Positions 12,038 to 24,039 of a DNA stretch of 64,000 nucleotides are shown here, one piece after another. The translations under genes and the position numbers were made by a program. Source of the stretch: Paramecium octaurelia (lineage: Eukaryota; Ciliophora; Oligohymenophorea; Peniculida; Parameciidae); assembly GCA_905182995.1 (NCBI GenBank), contig CAJJDP010000026.1:310909-374908 (forward strand), written 5' to 3'. Every line of letters begins with the position of its first letter. Within the stretch, counting starts at the first letter, position 1. Below the pieces are notes generated by a model, which ran no database searches, had not been told where the DNA came from, and saw nothing but the letters and a program-made list of their open reading frames with translations.

Positions 12038-13118
12038 TCATTAATATTTGGTTATCATTTGAGCATCCACAATTTCTTATTTAGGATTACATTTTAAAAG
12101 TATAACAAACGTTTAATTGGTGTCAACCTCTGGTATAATCAAAGCACAAGGCCCACTATTATTGTTTATTCCCTAAAATCCATAAAAACTTTTTTTCATA
12201 AATTAAAATTATCGATTCTTCCATGTGTATACAGTTGATAGGTCTCCATTTTCAAATGTTGCTCTGCAGGTGTAACTCTTAGTTTTTAATATTCTTTTAA
12301 ATATATCAAACTTCAATAATTAATCACAAAGTAGACACAGATCATATGCAGTAGTTACATTATTTGGATCAGCTAAACCTTCTAAATTTGTATATCTGGT
12401 ATTATTCATCTTTAGCTATTATGCATTCCTATTATATAAGTCAAGAAATTTGTTTTTTATTAGGTTTCTTTAAGTTATTCCATATAGTTTTTCGCTTAAT
12501 CCACTTACAATACTCCATAAAGCATCATTACCCCCTCTAAGAATAACAGCATAAAGAAGCTGTTCTAGAGTCAAATAATTATAGGAATTTATATCTGCTT
12601 TAGGTTCTGGAACACTTTCTGCATAATAAGGTACTTATAATCTAATTTTGTAGTCCTAACATAATTATAATATAGTATAAATCGCCATCAATTTAGTTAA
12701 GCATCCAACCTCACATTTGATATTTTCGTTAACACCATAAAACTTTGAGTTGTTTTGATAAGCGCACCATCTTCTAGCTGAGACCCTTAATGTTAGAAAT
12801 TTTGGAGGTGTATTCTCCTTAACTTATGTAAGCATTCTTGTAGATTTTCTGGTTATAGGCCTTTGAATCACTTAAGAATAAGAACGAATTCTATCTTTCT
12901 GAGTCCATTTGTTTGAATTTGAAATGTTGATTTTCTTATTAGAACATGTACATTAAGAAATTTGCATTAACATCGGTTTCTCATCTGGAATATAAGTAAT
13001 ACCATTCACTCCACAGATTGTAGGGATTATTTCACAAATTCGATATTGTTACTGTTTGCTTTTACTAAAGATTGAATAGTTCTTCACTTTCATTAAAGAA
13101 AATAAATTATAATTCATA
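12038..13118 (-). CDS. Penicillin-binding/D-Ala-D-Ala carboxypeptidase-like protein (peptidase S11 fold) with substituted catalytic motifs
   Basis: The body of the protein, read from about 13080 down to TGA 12038-12040, follows the order of S11 serine hydrolases. The SxxK position reads VGCLTKLMAIYTI, so the nucleophile Ser is Cys. The second motif reads LRGGNDALW where SGN is expected. Then come TNLEGLADPNNVTTAYDL, a well-conserved family segment, and GINNNSGPCALI where KTG is expected. All three catalytic motifs are therefore altered, although the fold signature is clear. The Cys could act as a thiol nucleophile, or the protein may be a pseudoenzyme. The start is uncertain: ATG 13118 joins the body only through a 37-nt intron (spliced length is then 348 codons). 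No signal peptide is obvious. Eukaryotic S11 homologues are few; a bacterial origin by transfer is possible but not shown. Confidence 0.7.
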
Positions 13119-13361
13119 CGAATAAGTATCATTCTTTAATATTACTGGAAACTAGAAGAAATCTTTTTTTATTATATAGATTTTTTAGAGAAAATATAGA
13201 TGATTGAAGAGAAATTTTTATAGAGATAAAAAAGTACTCCTTTTAAATATTTCATAGAAAATATTAATAACTCTTGGTTTATTTATTAATTATTTCTAAG
13301 ATTTTCTTGTATATTTAGTAAATTATGATATAAATTAGCTATCTATTAAATATAAACTATG

Positions 13362-14628
13362 TCAATCTAAAAATAAAACCATTAGAATGTTTCTAATTGG
13401 TAATAAAAAATCTAAAAAGAATAAATTTGCAGCCAACCACTGATCATCTGAAGTAAAAAATGTAGTCTAAATAATTAATCATTATTATATACTGTCGAAA
13501 CTAATGAAGTATCCAAATAAACAAATATTAAAATGATACTACTTAATATTATTACAGTCTATTCTTATTAAAATAAGGATACAAGTTAATAAGCTAATAT
13601 AATAATTATAGCATAAAAAATAGTAAACCTTTTATTTAAGACAATATGATTATTGAATTAGTTTCTATCAACTTTTACTTTTAATGGTTTCAATAATTTA
13701 TTAAATATTATTCTAATTAGCGCTTTATTCTTTTCATTATATTTATTATGCTATAATATGAATAAAGTTTCTACTTGAAATAAATTTGCATCTATATGGT
13801 TAAAATATGTATGTATATAAACAATTGTTAATATATAAAAAGTCCAATTAGCAGATGTTTAAAAAAGCGTATTGTATAAAAAATTAACAATAAATGCCAA
13901 AAAAATCAAGTAAGTTAGTTTCTAATTTTCTTAATTTTTAATCTCTAAGACAAATTGATTGAGTATGAAGAAAACAACAAATGCTAAATAAATCCAAAAC
14001 ACAGCCTATAAATATTCTATATAATATTCTATTAAGATAACTTTTTTTAATACCAAAATAATTTCTTATGTATACTGAAATTATCTACACAAACAAAAAT
14101 AAACATGGATATGAAATAAAGGTAAATAAAAATGCAATTTTTCTCTAAATAAGTTAAAAATCTATATACCAAGAAACTTATGTCTCTAATGAAATATTGG
14201 AACATTAAAACTAAAGGATAAGCAATTAAACTAATCCAGTGAAGTTGATTAGGCCAATAGTTCACTATTTTATACATTTCACTTTTATTCCCATCTTTTT
14301 AAATAAATTTTTGACAATAATTAGTATTTTTGCAATATTCTTTAAAAGCAGCACTATTGCTCTGAGCTCCATCAGTTGCATCGTAATAGAAGTGTTCCAT
14401 CTACAAATAATAGGAACCAAGGATTATTAGTGCTTATATAAGGAGGAGTATATAAAAGAAACCCTTCCCTTATTCCTAGATGTTTTGATATTATTTAGGA
14501 GTCTTAATTGCTTCCCTTTTTATATATTTAGAATTCTCTCTCTAAGCCTTTGTTACGTCTGTTTCTTGCTCAGAATGGGTTTTTTTTTCTTCTTATTCAT
14601 CCCTTTCATATCTAGATTTAAAAGACAT
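13362..14628 (-). CDS. Multi-pass membrane protein, copy A of a tandem pair (396 aa)
   Basis: Starts at ATG 14628 (MSFKSRYERDEQEEKK) and ends at TGA 13362-13364. Introns at 14145-14169 (25 nt), 14029-14053 (25 nt) and 13467-13492 (26 nt) leave exactly 397 codons. The N-terminal 55 residues are charged. A first hydrophobic segment (GFFYILLLIQALIILGSYYL) follows, then at least four more. The C terminus reads DQWLAANLFFLDFLLPIRN. The adjacent gene at 14869-15958 has the same three intron positions and a matching C terminus (SQWLAADLFFLDLFLPFRN), so the two are tandem duplicates. No known family is recognised. An unspliced reading of this gene ends early in a false stop near 13906. Likely a membrane protein of unknown role. 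Confidence 0.8.
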
Positions 14629-14868
14629 AGAAAATATAATAAATATTGATTATTGAAAAATTAGAAATCATATTTATATATTCATAATTTTGTTATTCTT
14701 ATCAATATTTTCGTATCTATTTATTATATAAATCGAGTTGAACAAGATGAATAGTTTCAAAGCAAGTTCTCAATTATACTTCAATATAAATTAACAATTT
14801 TCCTAAAAGAGAATTAAAATTCAAAAATAGAAATTAAAAGATAATAATACATAAGTTAATTGATTTTA

Positions 14869-15958
14869 TCATTCTATTAATAAAAACATCACAATATTCC
14901 TAAAGGGCAAAAATAAATCTAAAAAAAATAGATCGGCAGCTAACCATTGACTTTTATTTGTAAAATTTGAAGACTAAATACATACAAATAAATAATACTA
15001 TTAATGAGGTATCCCAAATTATAAAAATCAAAAATGCTACGATTGTTAATATTACAGTAGCTAAAACCTGCATTTGCATTAATGCTTAATGGAAATTATA
15101 AAAAAGAGTTATTAGGATTCCAAAAAATAAGAATACCTCTTTATTTATATAAAAATAATCTTTATCTTAATTTCCATTAAAAAGAGAAATTTTTTCAAAA
15201 AGAATTTCTATTAAAAGCTTATGCTTATTGTATTGATTACACTTAAGTAATGAAATGATATAAATACCACGAACAAATTGGAATTGATATGGATTAAGTA
15301 GATTTAAATATATGCATTAAATATCAAATACGGTATCCAATTATGATGTTTTAAAGTGATTATATTATATAATCCGTTTATAACAAATAAAAAAAATAGA
15401 ATATATAAAGGTTTCCTTTTATTTTTAATTTATATTCCCAATAACTGCGAGTTAATTAAAAAGAAACAGAGGTTTAAAAAAAAAATCCCAAAGCAAATAT
15501 TAATCGGTATTATCTATTAAGCTAGCATAAATATTATAATATTTTTTACCAAAATATTCTCCTATTATTAAGGAGATTTAATGAGTGAAAATTGCCAAAA
15601 AAGGGTATTAAATCAAGTGAAAATAAAAGGCCATTTTTATCTAAAAAGTATAATCTGAAATTACATAAAAATCACTTTCTTTATTCAATTGTTTTTAAAT
15701 AAGCATAATTGGATAAACTAAAAGGAAACCCCAGTGCTTTCCTCCAAAAAAATTATTATAAGCTTCTGATATAATTTTAGCTTATGGAATAATATCATCT
15801 TAACATATTTTCATATTTCGGCTCTGCGTAGTAATAGTTTCGTTTTGATTGATTATTTTCTTTATTTCATCTATTATCTGTAGATTAGTTGAAAAATTAA
15901 ACGTAAGAATAATCACTATTGTTTAAATTAGGATAAGCCAATATAAATTTTTAATCAT
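14869..15958 (-). CDS. Multi-pass membrane protein, copy B of a tandem pair (334 aa)
   Basis: Starts at ATG 15958 with a hydrophobic N terminus (MIKNLYWLILIQTIVIILTF) that may be a signal anchor, and ends at TGA 14869-14871. Introns of 24, 36 and 25 nt sit at the same protein positions as in copy A; the spliced length is 335 codons. The first two introns are multiples of three, so the frame stays open even if they are retained; only the last one is forced by homology to copy A. Shared segments include KMAFYFHLIQYPFL against KIAFLFTFISYPCL and the last 30 residues. Copy B lacks the charged N-terminal extension of copy A. The two genes lie head to tail, 240 bp apart. Function unknown. Confidence 0.8.
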
Positions 15959-16093
15959 AATAATAATTTTTATGTTAAAATTTATAAATAGAGACTTATC
16001 AATATTATTTTTATTCTAATAGTTATATATGGTTTAATTCTATGAATTTATTTATTTGATATATATATTTATATTCATTTAATAAGTACATCA

Positions 16094-17189
16094 TCAAAAC
16101 AATTTTACTTTCTTTAACTTTCCACTCTTCTAAATTTATTCTCTAATTTCTTCTATATCTTATGGTTAACTTTTCTGTATTTATTCTTCACCTTGTTATT
16201 AATCATATTCTTATTCCTCTTCTTAATCTCCATCCTAATTCATTTTTTGTTATTTCTTCAATTATTGCTTTTTCTTTTTCTCCTCCAATTTCTTTTACTA
16301 TCTTTATTTCTCATTCAAAAAGTATTCTCCTGATGCCATCAATAAATCTTCCTTTCTTGGTTGTTACTCAGGTGGGAATGGTGTATATTCTTTAATATTA
16401 ATAATATGGATGTACCCTTCTTTTTTTTAATAACCTTCTTTCTTTTTTAATTTTATTTCTTAAAGTGAGGTAGGAATCGATCCCAATTTTCATTTTACAT
16501 ATTCTCATCTTTAGACAGTTCTCTCTTAATCATAAGTTCTTTAATGCTATAAATTGGATGTACATTCTACATAGTATCAACTACAACTTTTCGAACAGTC
16601 TAATATAAAATACTATAATTACTTTTAAATTCTTCCAATTTCCAATCACAGAAACAGTACTACCTTAGACCATAATATAACAATCTGTTAATAACTCTAA
16701 TGCTTTCAATGTTGCTCCATTTGGTCCAATCAATCTTTATCTTCTCTTTACAAATTTCTCTTTGTTTCTTGTATAGCTTCTAATTTTGATGATATCACAA
16801 AATGTTCCATCTTCTAATAATCTTAAGCATTATTAAACAGGAACACTTCTAGCCAATAATTTAATAATATCTCTGGCTTTCATGATTGCCCATGGATCCC
16901 ATGTTTTATTTGTTGTTTTTACAGTCAAAGATCCTTCCATTAAATTTAACTCAGCTCTTATTCCATGATCCTTCATTGATTTCTTAACCATTCCAAACAC
17001 TTCTTGAATATACTTCTCTCTATATTTTGGGAATAAAGTAGCAAATGAACTCTCAGCTAAAAGACTGCCATTCATTTCACCAGGTTGAATTTCTGGTATC
17101 TTCCATTTATCTATTGTTGGATCATTATCCCAAGGTTTATCCTTTCTATATTTTTTATGATTTTTAACACCCTCTTATTATTCAGACAT
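16094..17189 (-). CDS. KRR1: KRR1 small-subunit processome component (KH domain)
   Basis: Ribosome-assembly factor of 348 aa that works in the nucleolus in early 18S rRNA processing. The N terminus contains KPWDNDPTIDKWKIPEIQ and the conserved SFATLFPKYREKYIQE block. The KH-like domain includes RGDIIKLLARSVP-type sequence (ARDIIKLLARSVPV) and QRLIGPNGATLKALELLT, the GxxG-type RNA-binding loop. The C-terminal EYTPFPPEQQPRKEDL and SGEYFL motifs are diagnostic of KRR1, followed by a Lys/Gln-rich tail. Introns at 16600-16622 (23 nt) and 16390-16415 (26 nt) give exactly 349 codons from ATG 17189 to TGA 16094-16096. This is a single-copy housekeeping gene in most eukaryotes and the assignment is firm. 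Confidence 0.93.
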
Positions 17190-17581
17190 TCTAATAACAC
17201 GAATTAAAATTATACTTTATTAATTAATTATTAATCATATATCACAAAATGAATACTTAACATATTTTTTTATGATATATCTCTAAAAAATCAATCTTAA
17301 AATATATAGTATTCGTATATACCATCACTCAAGGCCATAGATATTTTTATCTTTAATTTGTATGAAGAAAATGGTTATATCGTTTCGCGATAAATAACAA
17401 ACTTAAATGTTCACATTTCTAGTATTTTATTATTGTTAATATGGCTATATTTGACTTAGAATAATATGCCTGAGTTTATTTTGGAACAGATAAGTGTGAT
17501 AAAAACAAAAAATTGAATTATTTTTGCGATAGAATTAGCAAATCAATTTAAAAGCCAAGAATTTATATAGTGATAAATATT
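17190..17581. other. Divergent intergenic region; holds an in-frame upstream extension of the GTPase gene
   Basis: Shared upstream region of KRR1 (minus) and the large GTPase (plus). From ATG 17441 a frame in phase with the GTPase gene encodes MAIFDLEQYA, then meets one TGA, then stays open into the GTPase. If that TGA were a sense codon, or an intron removed it, the protein would gain about 47 residues including CDKNKKLNYFC, a possible metal-binding pair. I could not find a convincing intron. Confidence 0.4.
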
Positions 17582-20311
17582 ATGGAATAATAAATAGTTT
17601 AAGAAGAGGTTAACTTCGACTAAGAAATTTAAAATGTATTCGACGATTAAGAATACATAAACAATCATACTTAAGGTGAATTTCATGAAAGTATTAAGGA
17701 TAGCATAGTATTGATCTTTCTTGGAGCGTTTCAATAAAATTTTCACACATTTTATCAACATTTTCAAATAAAAAAGGTCATTTTAGATACAAATTACTAT
17801 AAGTTAGTTAGACTAGAAAAATAAGGAAAAATAAGTTATTTATTAAATTTCCCTTTAATTTTACAATATAATTACGAAACTAATTAAATACCTTTGGACT
17901 TATGTATTTCAAAAATATACGCTGAGAAAGCACTTCAGAAGATGGAAAAGTGCAAATTTTAGTTAATTATTGATATGTAATAATTAAATGGAGAAAATGA
18001 AATTGCAAAGATGGATAGGATGATTAAAGATTCAGTTGCTTATTTTGGGAAATATTTATTCAAGAAAAATTCTTTTTTATTTCTTAACCCAGAAGATGAT
18101 AATATGTGGAGGTTATGCAAAATTAAATTATCTGATAAAAATATCTATTCATAAAAATTTTAGCCTGAAGGAATTAACTAAAATAAAGTTTTGCAATCAA
18201 TATTTAGATATGATTCTTATTAATCCTTAAAGAATTGCAAATCGAGGGATTTTTTGAATTATGGAAAAATGATGACTTATTTATCATAAAAGGAAACAAT
18301 TTTAAAGGACTATTTTAATTATCGACTTAGAGAATTTTAAAAGCTACTTCTTATGTTACAGTAAATGCCAATCATTTCGAATGCAGATGACACTAAGACA
18401 TTAGTTAAAAGCTATTTATAAGAATTAAAAAATGGTATTAATAATATCTAGAATTGCCCATAAAATAGATTTTCGAAATTAAAAGAAATTTTTAAAATTA
18501 TAAATTAAATAAATTCAGGAAATAAAGCAAATGAATTGAATAATAAAATTTAAAAAAAAAATACCCCATAAATGAAATAATTTTAAGAAGAAAACTAAAT
18601 TGAATAAATAAGTATTCACCCAATTTTTAATGAATAAGACGTATAAAAGATAGATAAAATCATTCAATTTTGGGAGACATATTATTAAAAGTTCGAAATT
18701 TTAGAAGCTAAAAACTTGGAAATTAATCTTTAATTTTGGTGCTAATATTGTGCTGATGCGATTGAAAATATACTATATTAACTAAAACGTACAGTAAAGG
18801 GAATATAAGAAGGACCAGAAAATCCAATTGAAAATGGAATTTATTTTATAGGAGTAACTAAATCAGGAAAATCTACAGTTATGAATGCAATTTTAAATCC
18901 TGATAAACTTGAATAAAAAATAATTTTAGGTAAATAATGCTACTAAATTTGTTAAGAATAGGAAACAAGCTTTAAAATTGGTCAAGGCGGGGTTAGTATG
19001 ACATAAAAAATTAGTGGTATTTACATTGGTTAAAAAGAGGAACTTAATAAGATCTTTTATAATTAAAATAATGACACAAACATTAGTGATTAACAATAAG
19101 ATGTTTTTAGCTATTAAGAATTACCAAATTTGGCAGAAGAAAATTAACTCAAATTACCTGAAAAATGGTTTATTTTTGATTGTCCTGGATTTGAAGATAA
19201 TTAAAATGATTTCATGCGAATTGCTCATAGAATAAGCTTGTATAATTATTTCAAAAAAACAAAAAACATTATTGTTTTTTTTTTGATCGACATTTCTATA
19301 TAGTCGATCGAAAATGTTAAGAATACATTCGATCCCATTTATAGTCTTTTATAGAATAAAACGGACTTAGATCAAAATTTTAAAAGTTGGGGAAATCTTA
19401 TTTTAACTAAAGCCGAAAAAGATTCAAGAAAAGAGAATTTAGAATAATGGGATCTGGCCTTTAATGGATTATTAGAATAAAATTATAGCTTCTATAAAAA
19501 GCATTTTGCTGATGACTAAATTTGTTTCGAATTTTTGAGACCTTCAGAAGAAATGCATTATGATATAAAAAAGTTTGCAAACTCTATTATTGTAAAAGCA
19601 GAATAGTAACTTTAGTAAAGAAATAATAATAATCCAATTTTTGAGCTTCAACTTGATAAAAAACTTTCTAATTTGTATCAAACATGTATGCTTAATATTA
19701 AATTGAAATTAGAATTATTACTTAAATTATTTTATTAGAATTTTGATGAATACTTTTCGAAAAGTGATGATCCTATAATTTAGAAATTTGAATAAATAAA
19801 AACCATTAAAGGTATTTTTCTTGATTTAAATTGTACTGCAATTAATCTGACTAATTGCATATAAATACTTTAGCGGTTATCAGAATGGATCAAAAATAAC
19901 GAGTATACAAAAAAAATGAGTTTTTTCCTTGTATCATATATTTAAGACATTGAAACTATTTTTAAAATATCAAAATATTGCAAGAATATAAAGAAAACTT
20001 CTTTTGAAGTCAACATCACACCATTTATTAACAAAATTGAAGTTGCTTATCCCTTAATCGAAAATATGATTGGTTTTAAAAAATTAAAAAATATCGTTGA
20101 TTATACAACAATTCCTATTTTAGTAGGAGTATTGTTATCTGGAGGTTGGGTTTGTTTATCAACGGTAGCATTATCACATACTGTTACGTAATGGTTTCTT
20201 TTAACAGGAGCCACATCATCATTTGCTCTAATTTCATCCAGTTTAGTTGATAAATTATTAAATTATCTGTTTTAAAATTAATACAAGAAGTGGATCAAAT
20301 TATAAAATTGA
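17582..20311 (+). CDS. Large P-loop GTPase with C-terminal membrane segments, 909 aa
   Basis: An intron-free frame of 910 codons from ATG 17582 to TGA 20309-20311. The first 410 residues are helical and Gln/Lys-rich with no known domain. A GTPase domain follows: Walker A/G1 reads GVTKSGKSTVMNAIL and G3 reads FDCPGFEDN. A LTKAE segment about 110 residues further on is the likely G4 equivalent. This order resembles TRAFAC-class GTPases such as the AIG1 and septin-like groups, but I cannot place it in a named family. The last 90 residues hold two hydrophobic segments (IPILVGVLLSGGWVCLSTVA and a second following it), so it is probably tail-anchored with the GTPase in the cytosol. The last 284 nt occur a second time at 21327-21610 because of a likely assembly duplication. 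Confidence 0.8.
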
Positions 20312-21325
20312 CTAGTATGAGAAATGAAAGAGTGACAATTAAAAACAGAAAAATGATGTTTTTATTCTTTAATTGTCTTATAATATATGTATTTATAATT
20401 CTTTTTTTTATCATCATATTTTTTGTATGATACTTGATAATGATATTTTTAAAATATTATGATTAACAAGAAAATCAAGTTGTTATCTTCATATAATGAA
20501 TTAGTATCAAATTCAAAATCAAACAGTAATACATATCCAACTAACAAAATATAGTTAAAATAATTGAAGACCACCATCGAATGTCGTATATTCAATATTT
20601 AAAACTCATTAAAAGAGTATTCAAAATAATTGTATTTAGTTTTCTTATTTCGAAAACACTTCATTTGTCAAATAATAATAATGATGCATTATTATAATAG
20701 TAGATTAAAGAAACATTTCTTAAAAGTCTCCCTTTCAATTAAGAAATTATAAACCACTAATCGTTATTGGTAATTTAGTAGATGGCTAAATATAATTGAT
20801 TTATACTCAATTAAAAGAGATTGTTTAGATTTGATAATTGAATTTATAAATATAATAGAATAGAAGATATGAAATATAGAAATTAAATCGCTCCTAATGG
20901 ATGGTTTTAAAATTATGAATAACACAAATTATTTGTTCTTTATAAAAACGAGATTTTATATTTAGTACTTATTAGTTATAAATTATGAAAAAATATAAAT
21001 AAATGAATCAATCTCTAGTAGGGAAGACATGATTTTACATGACATCATATATCTCTTTATATAATTAAGTAGTTATTCTTGGAATATATTTAATAAAATT
21101 TGGATTTATCTAACATAAAGACGAACTATGATTAGAAACAATGAAATATTAACAAAGAATGATAGACAAAATTCTCATCTTGATTCATATAGAGCCAAGT
21201 TTCAAATTGCTGGGTAAACCATTCTTAACGGTGATTCTTCTTTTACTTAAGAACCTACTAATAGAAATATCTATGAGAGTATTTCTTTAAATTAAAATTC
21301 ATAGCTGAAAGAACCGATCATTAGA
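20028..21325. repeat. First copy of a 1,298-bp direct duplication flanking a single N
   Basis: Bases 20028-21325 recur at 21327-22624 with only the N at 21326 between them. Every line I compared by eye is identical. The block holds the last part of the GTPase gene, its downstream intergenic region and the start of the next gene. Perfect identity together with the N argues for two overlapping contigs placed end to end. Confidence 0.9.
20312..21127. other. AT-rich intergenic region (repeated at 21611-22426)
   Basis: Between the GTPase stop and the next start. On the minus strand a TGA-free frame of 125 codons (21045 down to 20668) begins MSCKIMSSLLEID and is rich in Ile, Phe and Lys. It has no recognisable domain, and a frame of this length is not rare in such AT-rich DNA. 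I do not call it a gene. Confidence 0.4.
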
Positions 21326-21326
21326 N

Positions 21327-22624
21327 TTAACAAAATTGAAGTTGCTTATCCCTTAATCGAAAATATGATTGGTTTTAAAAAATTAAAAAATATCGTTGAT
21401 TATACAACAATTCCTATTTTAGTAGGAGTATTGTTATCTGGAGGTTGGGTTTGTTTATCAACGGTAGCATTATCACATACTGTTACGTAATGGTTTCTTT
21501 TAACAGGAGCCACATCATCATTTGCTCTAATTTCATCCAGTTTAGTTGATAAATTATTAAATTATCTGTTTTAAAATTAATACAAGAAGTGGATCAAATT
21601 ATAAAATTGACTAGTATGAGAAATGAAAGAGTGACAATTAAAAACAGAAAAATGATGTTTTTATTCTTTAATTGTCTTATAATATATGTATTTATAATTC
21701 TTTTTTTTATCATCATATTTTTTGTATGATACTTGATAATGATATTTTTAAAATATTATGATTAACAAGAAAATCAAGTTGTTATCTTCATATAATGAAT
21801 TAGTATCAAATTCAAAATCAAACAGTAATACATATCCAACTAACAAAATATAGTTAAAATAATTGAAGACCACCATCGAATGTCGTATATTCAATATTTA
21901 AAACTCATTAAAAGAGTATTCAAAATAATTGTATTTAGTTTTCTTATTTCGAAAACACTTCATTTGTCAAATAATAATAATGATGCATTATTATAATAGT
22001 AGATTAAAGAAACATTTCTTAAAAGTCTCCCTTTCAATTAAGAAATTATAAACCACTAATCGTTATTGGTAATTTAGTAGATGGCTAAATATAATTGATT
22101 TATACTCAATTAAAAGAGATTGTTTAGATTTGATAATTGAATTTATAAATATAATAGAATAGAAGATATGAAATATAGAAATTAAATCGCTCCTAATGGA
22201 TGGTTTTAAAATTATGAATAACACAAATTATTTGTTCTTTATAAAAACGAGATTTTATATTTAGTACTTATTAGTTATAAATTATGAAAAAATATAAATA
22301 AATGAATCAATCTCTAGTAGGGAAGACATGATTTTACATGACATCATATATCTCTTTATATAATTAAGTAGTTATTCTTGGAATATATTTAATAAAATTT
22401 GGATTTATCTAACATAAAGACGAACTATGATTAGAAACAATGAAATATTAACAAAGAATGATAGACAAAATTCTCATCTTGATTCATATAGAGCCAAGTT
22501 TCAAATTGCTGGGTAAACCATTCTTAACGGTGATTCTTCTTTTACTTAAGAACCTACTAATAGAAATATCTATGAGAGTATTTCTTTAAATTAAAATTCA
22601 TAGCTGAAAGAACCGATCATTAGA
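21327..22624. repeat. Second copy of the 1,298-bp duplication
   Basis: This copy continues into unique sequence at 22625 and so carries the intact start of the downstream gene. The GTPase tail inside it (to TGA 21608-21610) has no upstream part and should not be annotated as a separate gene. Confidence 0.9.
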
Positions 22625-23949
22625 GCATTCTTTATAAAATAGGATATTCTGTTTCTTAGGAATTGAATTAATAAGAATTTCAGAAAAAATCAAAGGCAAG
22701 TCCTGTCTCAACTGAATTACAATCCGCTCACAAAGTAACAACCCGAGATTCGTAGCAATTTTCGATCGCCCCACGAGGATAGAGTATAGAAATTTCCAAT
22801 AACAATGATTAATTCTTGACCACATCTGAGAGCCCATATAACCCCTAGAATATAAGAAAAATATTTCATTATTGCGAGGGGTCTTATGAATATTTGAGCG
22901 ATAATATTCAGAGTGGCAGTAGTGACCGTACACCTAATCCAATTAAAAGTGAGAGTCTTTCAATCAAGACAATTTCAACAAATGATATTCCAACATTCAT
23001 TAGGGCAAAATTCAAAAGAATAAGAAAATGCTTTTAGATAATTACGGCTGTTTTTAGAATGAAGACTATGTGCAAGTAAATATTTAATTTAAACAATAGT
23101 TAGAAGTAATCATCTTGGAATTTATAGATGGATATTTTAAAAAGAAATCTGAAGATTTTAAAATATAATGAAAGCATTTCAATAATAAAAATTAAATAAT
23201 GGACTTAAATGGTATTTTCTAAGATGATTTCAATAATTCAGTAGAAAAATTTAGAAAAACAAAAATTGAATTTTATTGTAAAAATTTTGAATTAATATAT
23301 TTAATAGGACTATCCAGAAACAATGACATCAGTTGAAATTGATTAGGCGATTGTTTTTGTTTAAAACAGTTTCACATTTGCAATGTCCAATCTTGTAGTT
23401 ATGACTACAGGTAAATACTTAATAAATGAACTGAGTTTATAGATGCACTAAGATCAATACTTCGAATATCGTAAACAATTCAGTAAATTTGTAAGTGAGA
23501 GGGCAAATTACTTAACTAGAGATTATACTCAATTGAATGAATAGGAAAAGCAACTAGTCTTCTCTGAATGCATAATCATGAATAATTTGATACCTAGCTT
23601 ATTAAAATTGACAACTAGTTTGGAAGCATTGAAATGTAATATAGGCAGTATAGAATTTTTGATGAGATGCATAATTTCTCTCTTTTAATATTTCTTTATT
23701 CTTCATTTCTCTAATTGCCAAAAAGTGGAAATGAGGAAATAGAATATTAAATATACTCAGTATGAATTAACAAAGAATGGATCATAATTGATCCTTAGTT
23801 AGAATCAATAACTGAATTCCGATGGTTTTATAAATGGAATCATATATAGCGAAGAATAAATGTAATAAATATTATAGAAGGAGAGTTGGTTATAAGCGAA
23901 TAAAAAAAAGATGAATATAGTTTCATAAAACCTTGGTTGTATAGTTTGA
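22427..23949 (+). CDS. Unknown protein, 498 aa
   Basis: Starts at ATG 22427 (MIRNNEILTKNDRQNSHLDS) and ends at TGA 23947-23949; a 26-nt intron in phase 1 after codon 58 (about 22580-22605) leaves exactly 499 codons. The N-terminal 180 residues are Ser/Asn/Thr-rich and likely disordered, with phosphorylation-type SPS and RTPNP motifs. A basic stretch (FIRAKFKRIRKCF) leads into a helical domain of about 250 residues. That domain includes a hydrophobic patch (SLFQYFFILHF) which may be a buried helix or membrane-associated. No family recognised. Codons 1-58 and 8 bases of exon 2 also occur at 21128-21325, but that copy stops at the N and is a duplication artefact. Lies 90 bp upstream of the Rab-like gene. 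Confidence 0.7.
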
Positions 23950-24039
23950 TTGATTCAACTAATAAATTATTTGTAAATAGAACAAGATAGTAAATGATTA
24001 TATATAATTATATTTTTATAATTTCAATTCTTGATAGTG

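Noticed and set aside
16162-16395. Plus-strand hydrophobic ORF
   Set aside because: It is antisense to the C-terminal exon of KRR1, whose Lys/Gln-rich codons read as hydrophobic residues on the other strand.
22598-22933. Minus-strand ORF of 111 codons with several Cys and Tyr
   Set aside because: It is antisense to the coding exon of the 498-aa plus-strand gene, which has better composition and an exact frame after splicing.
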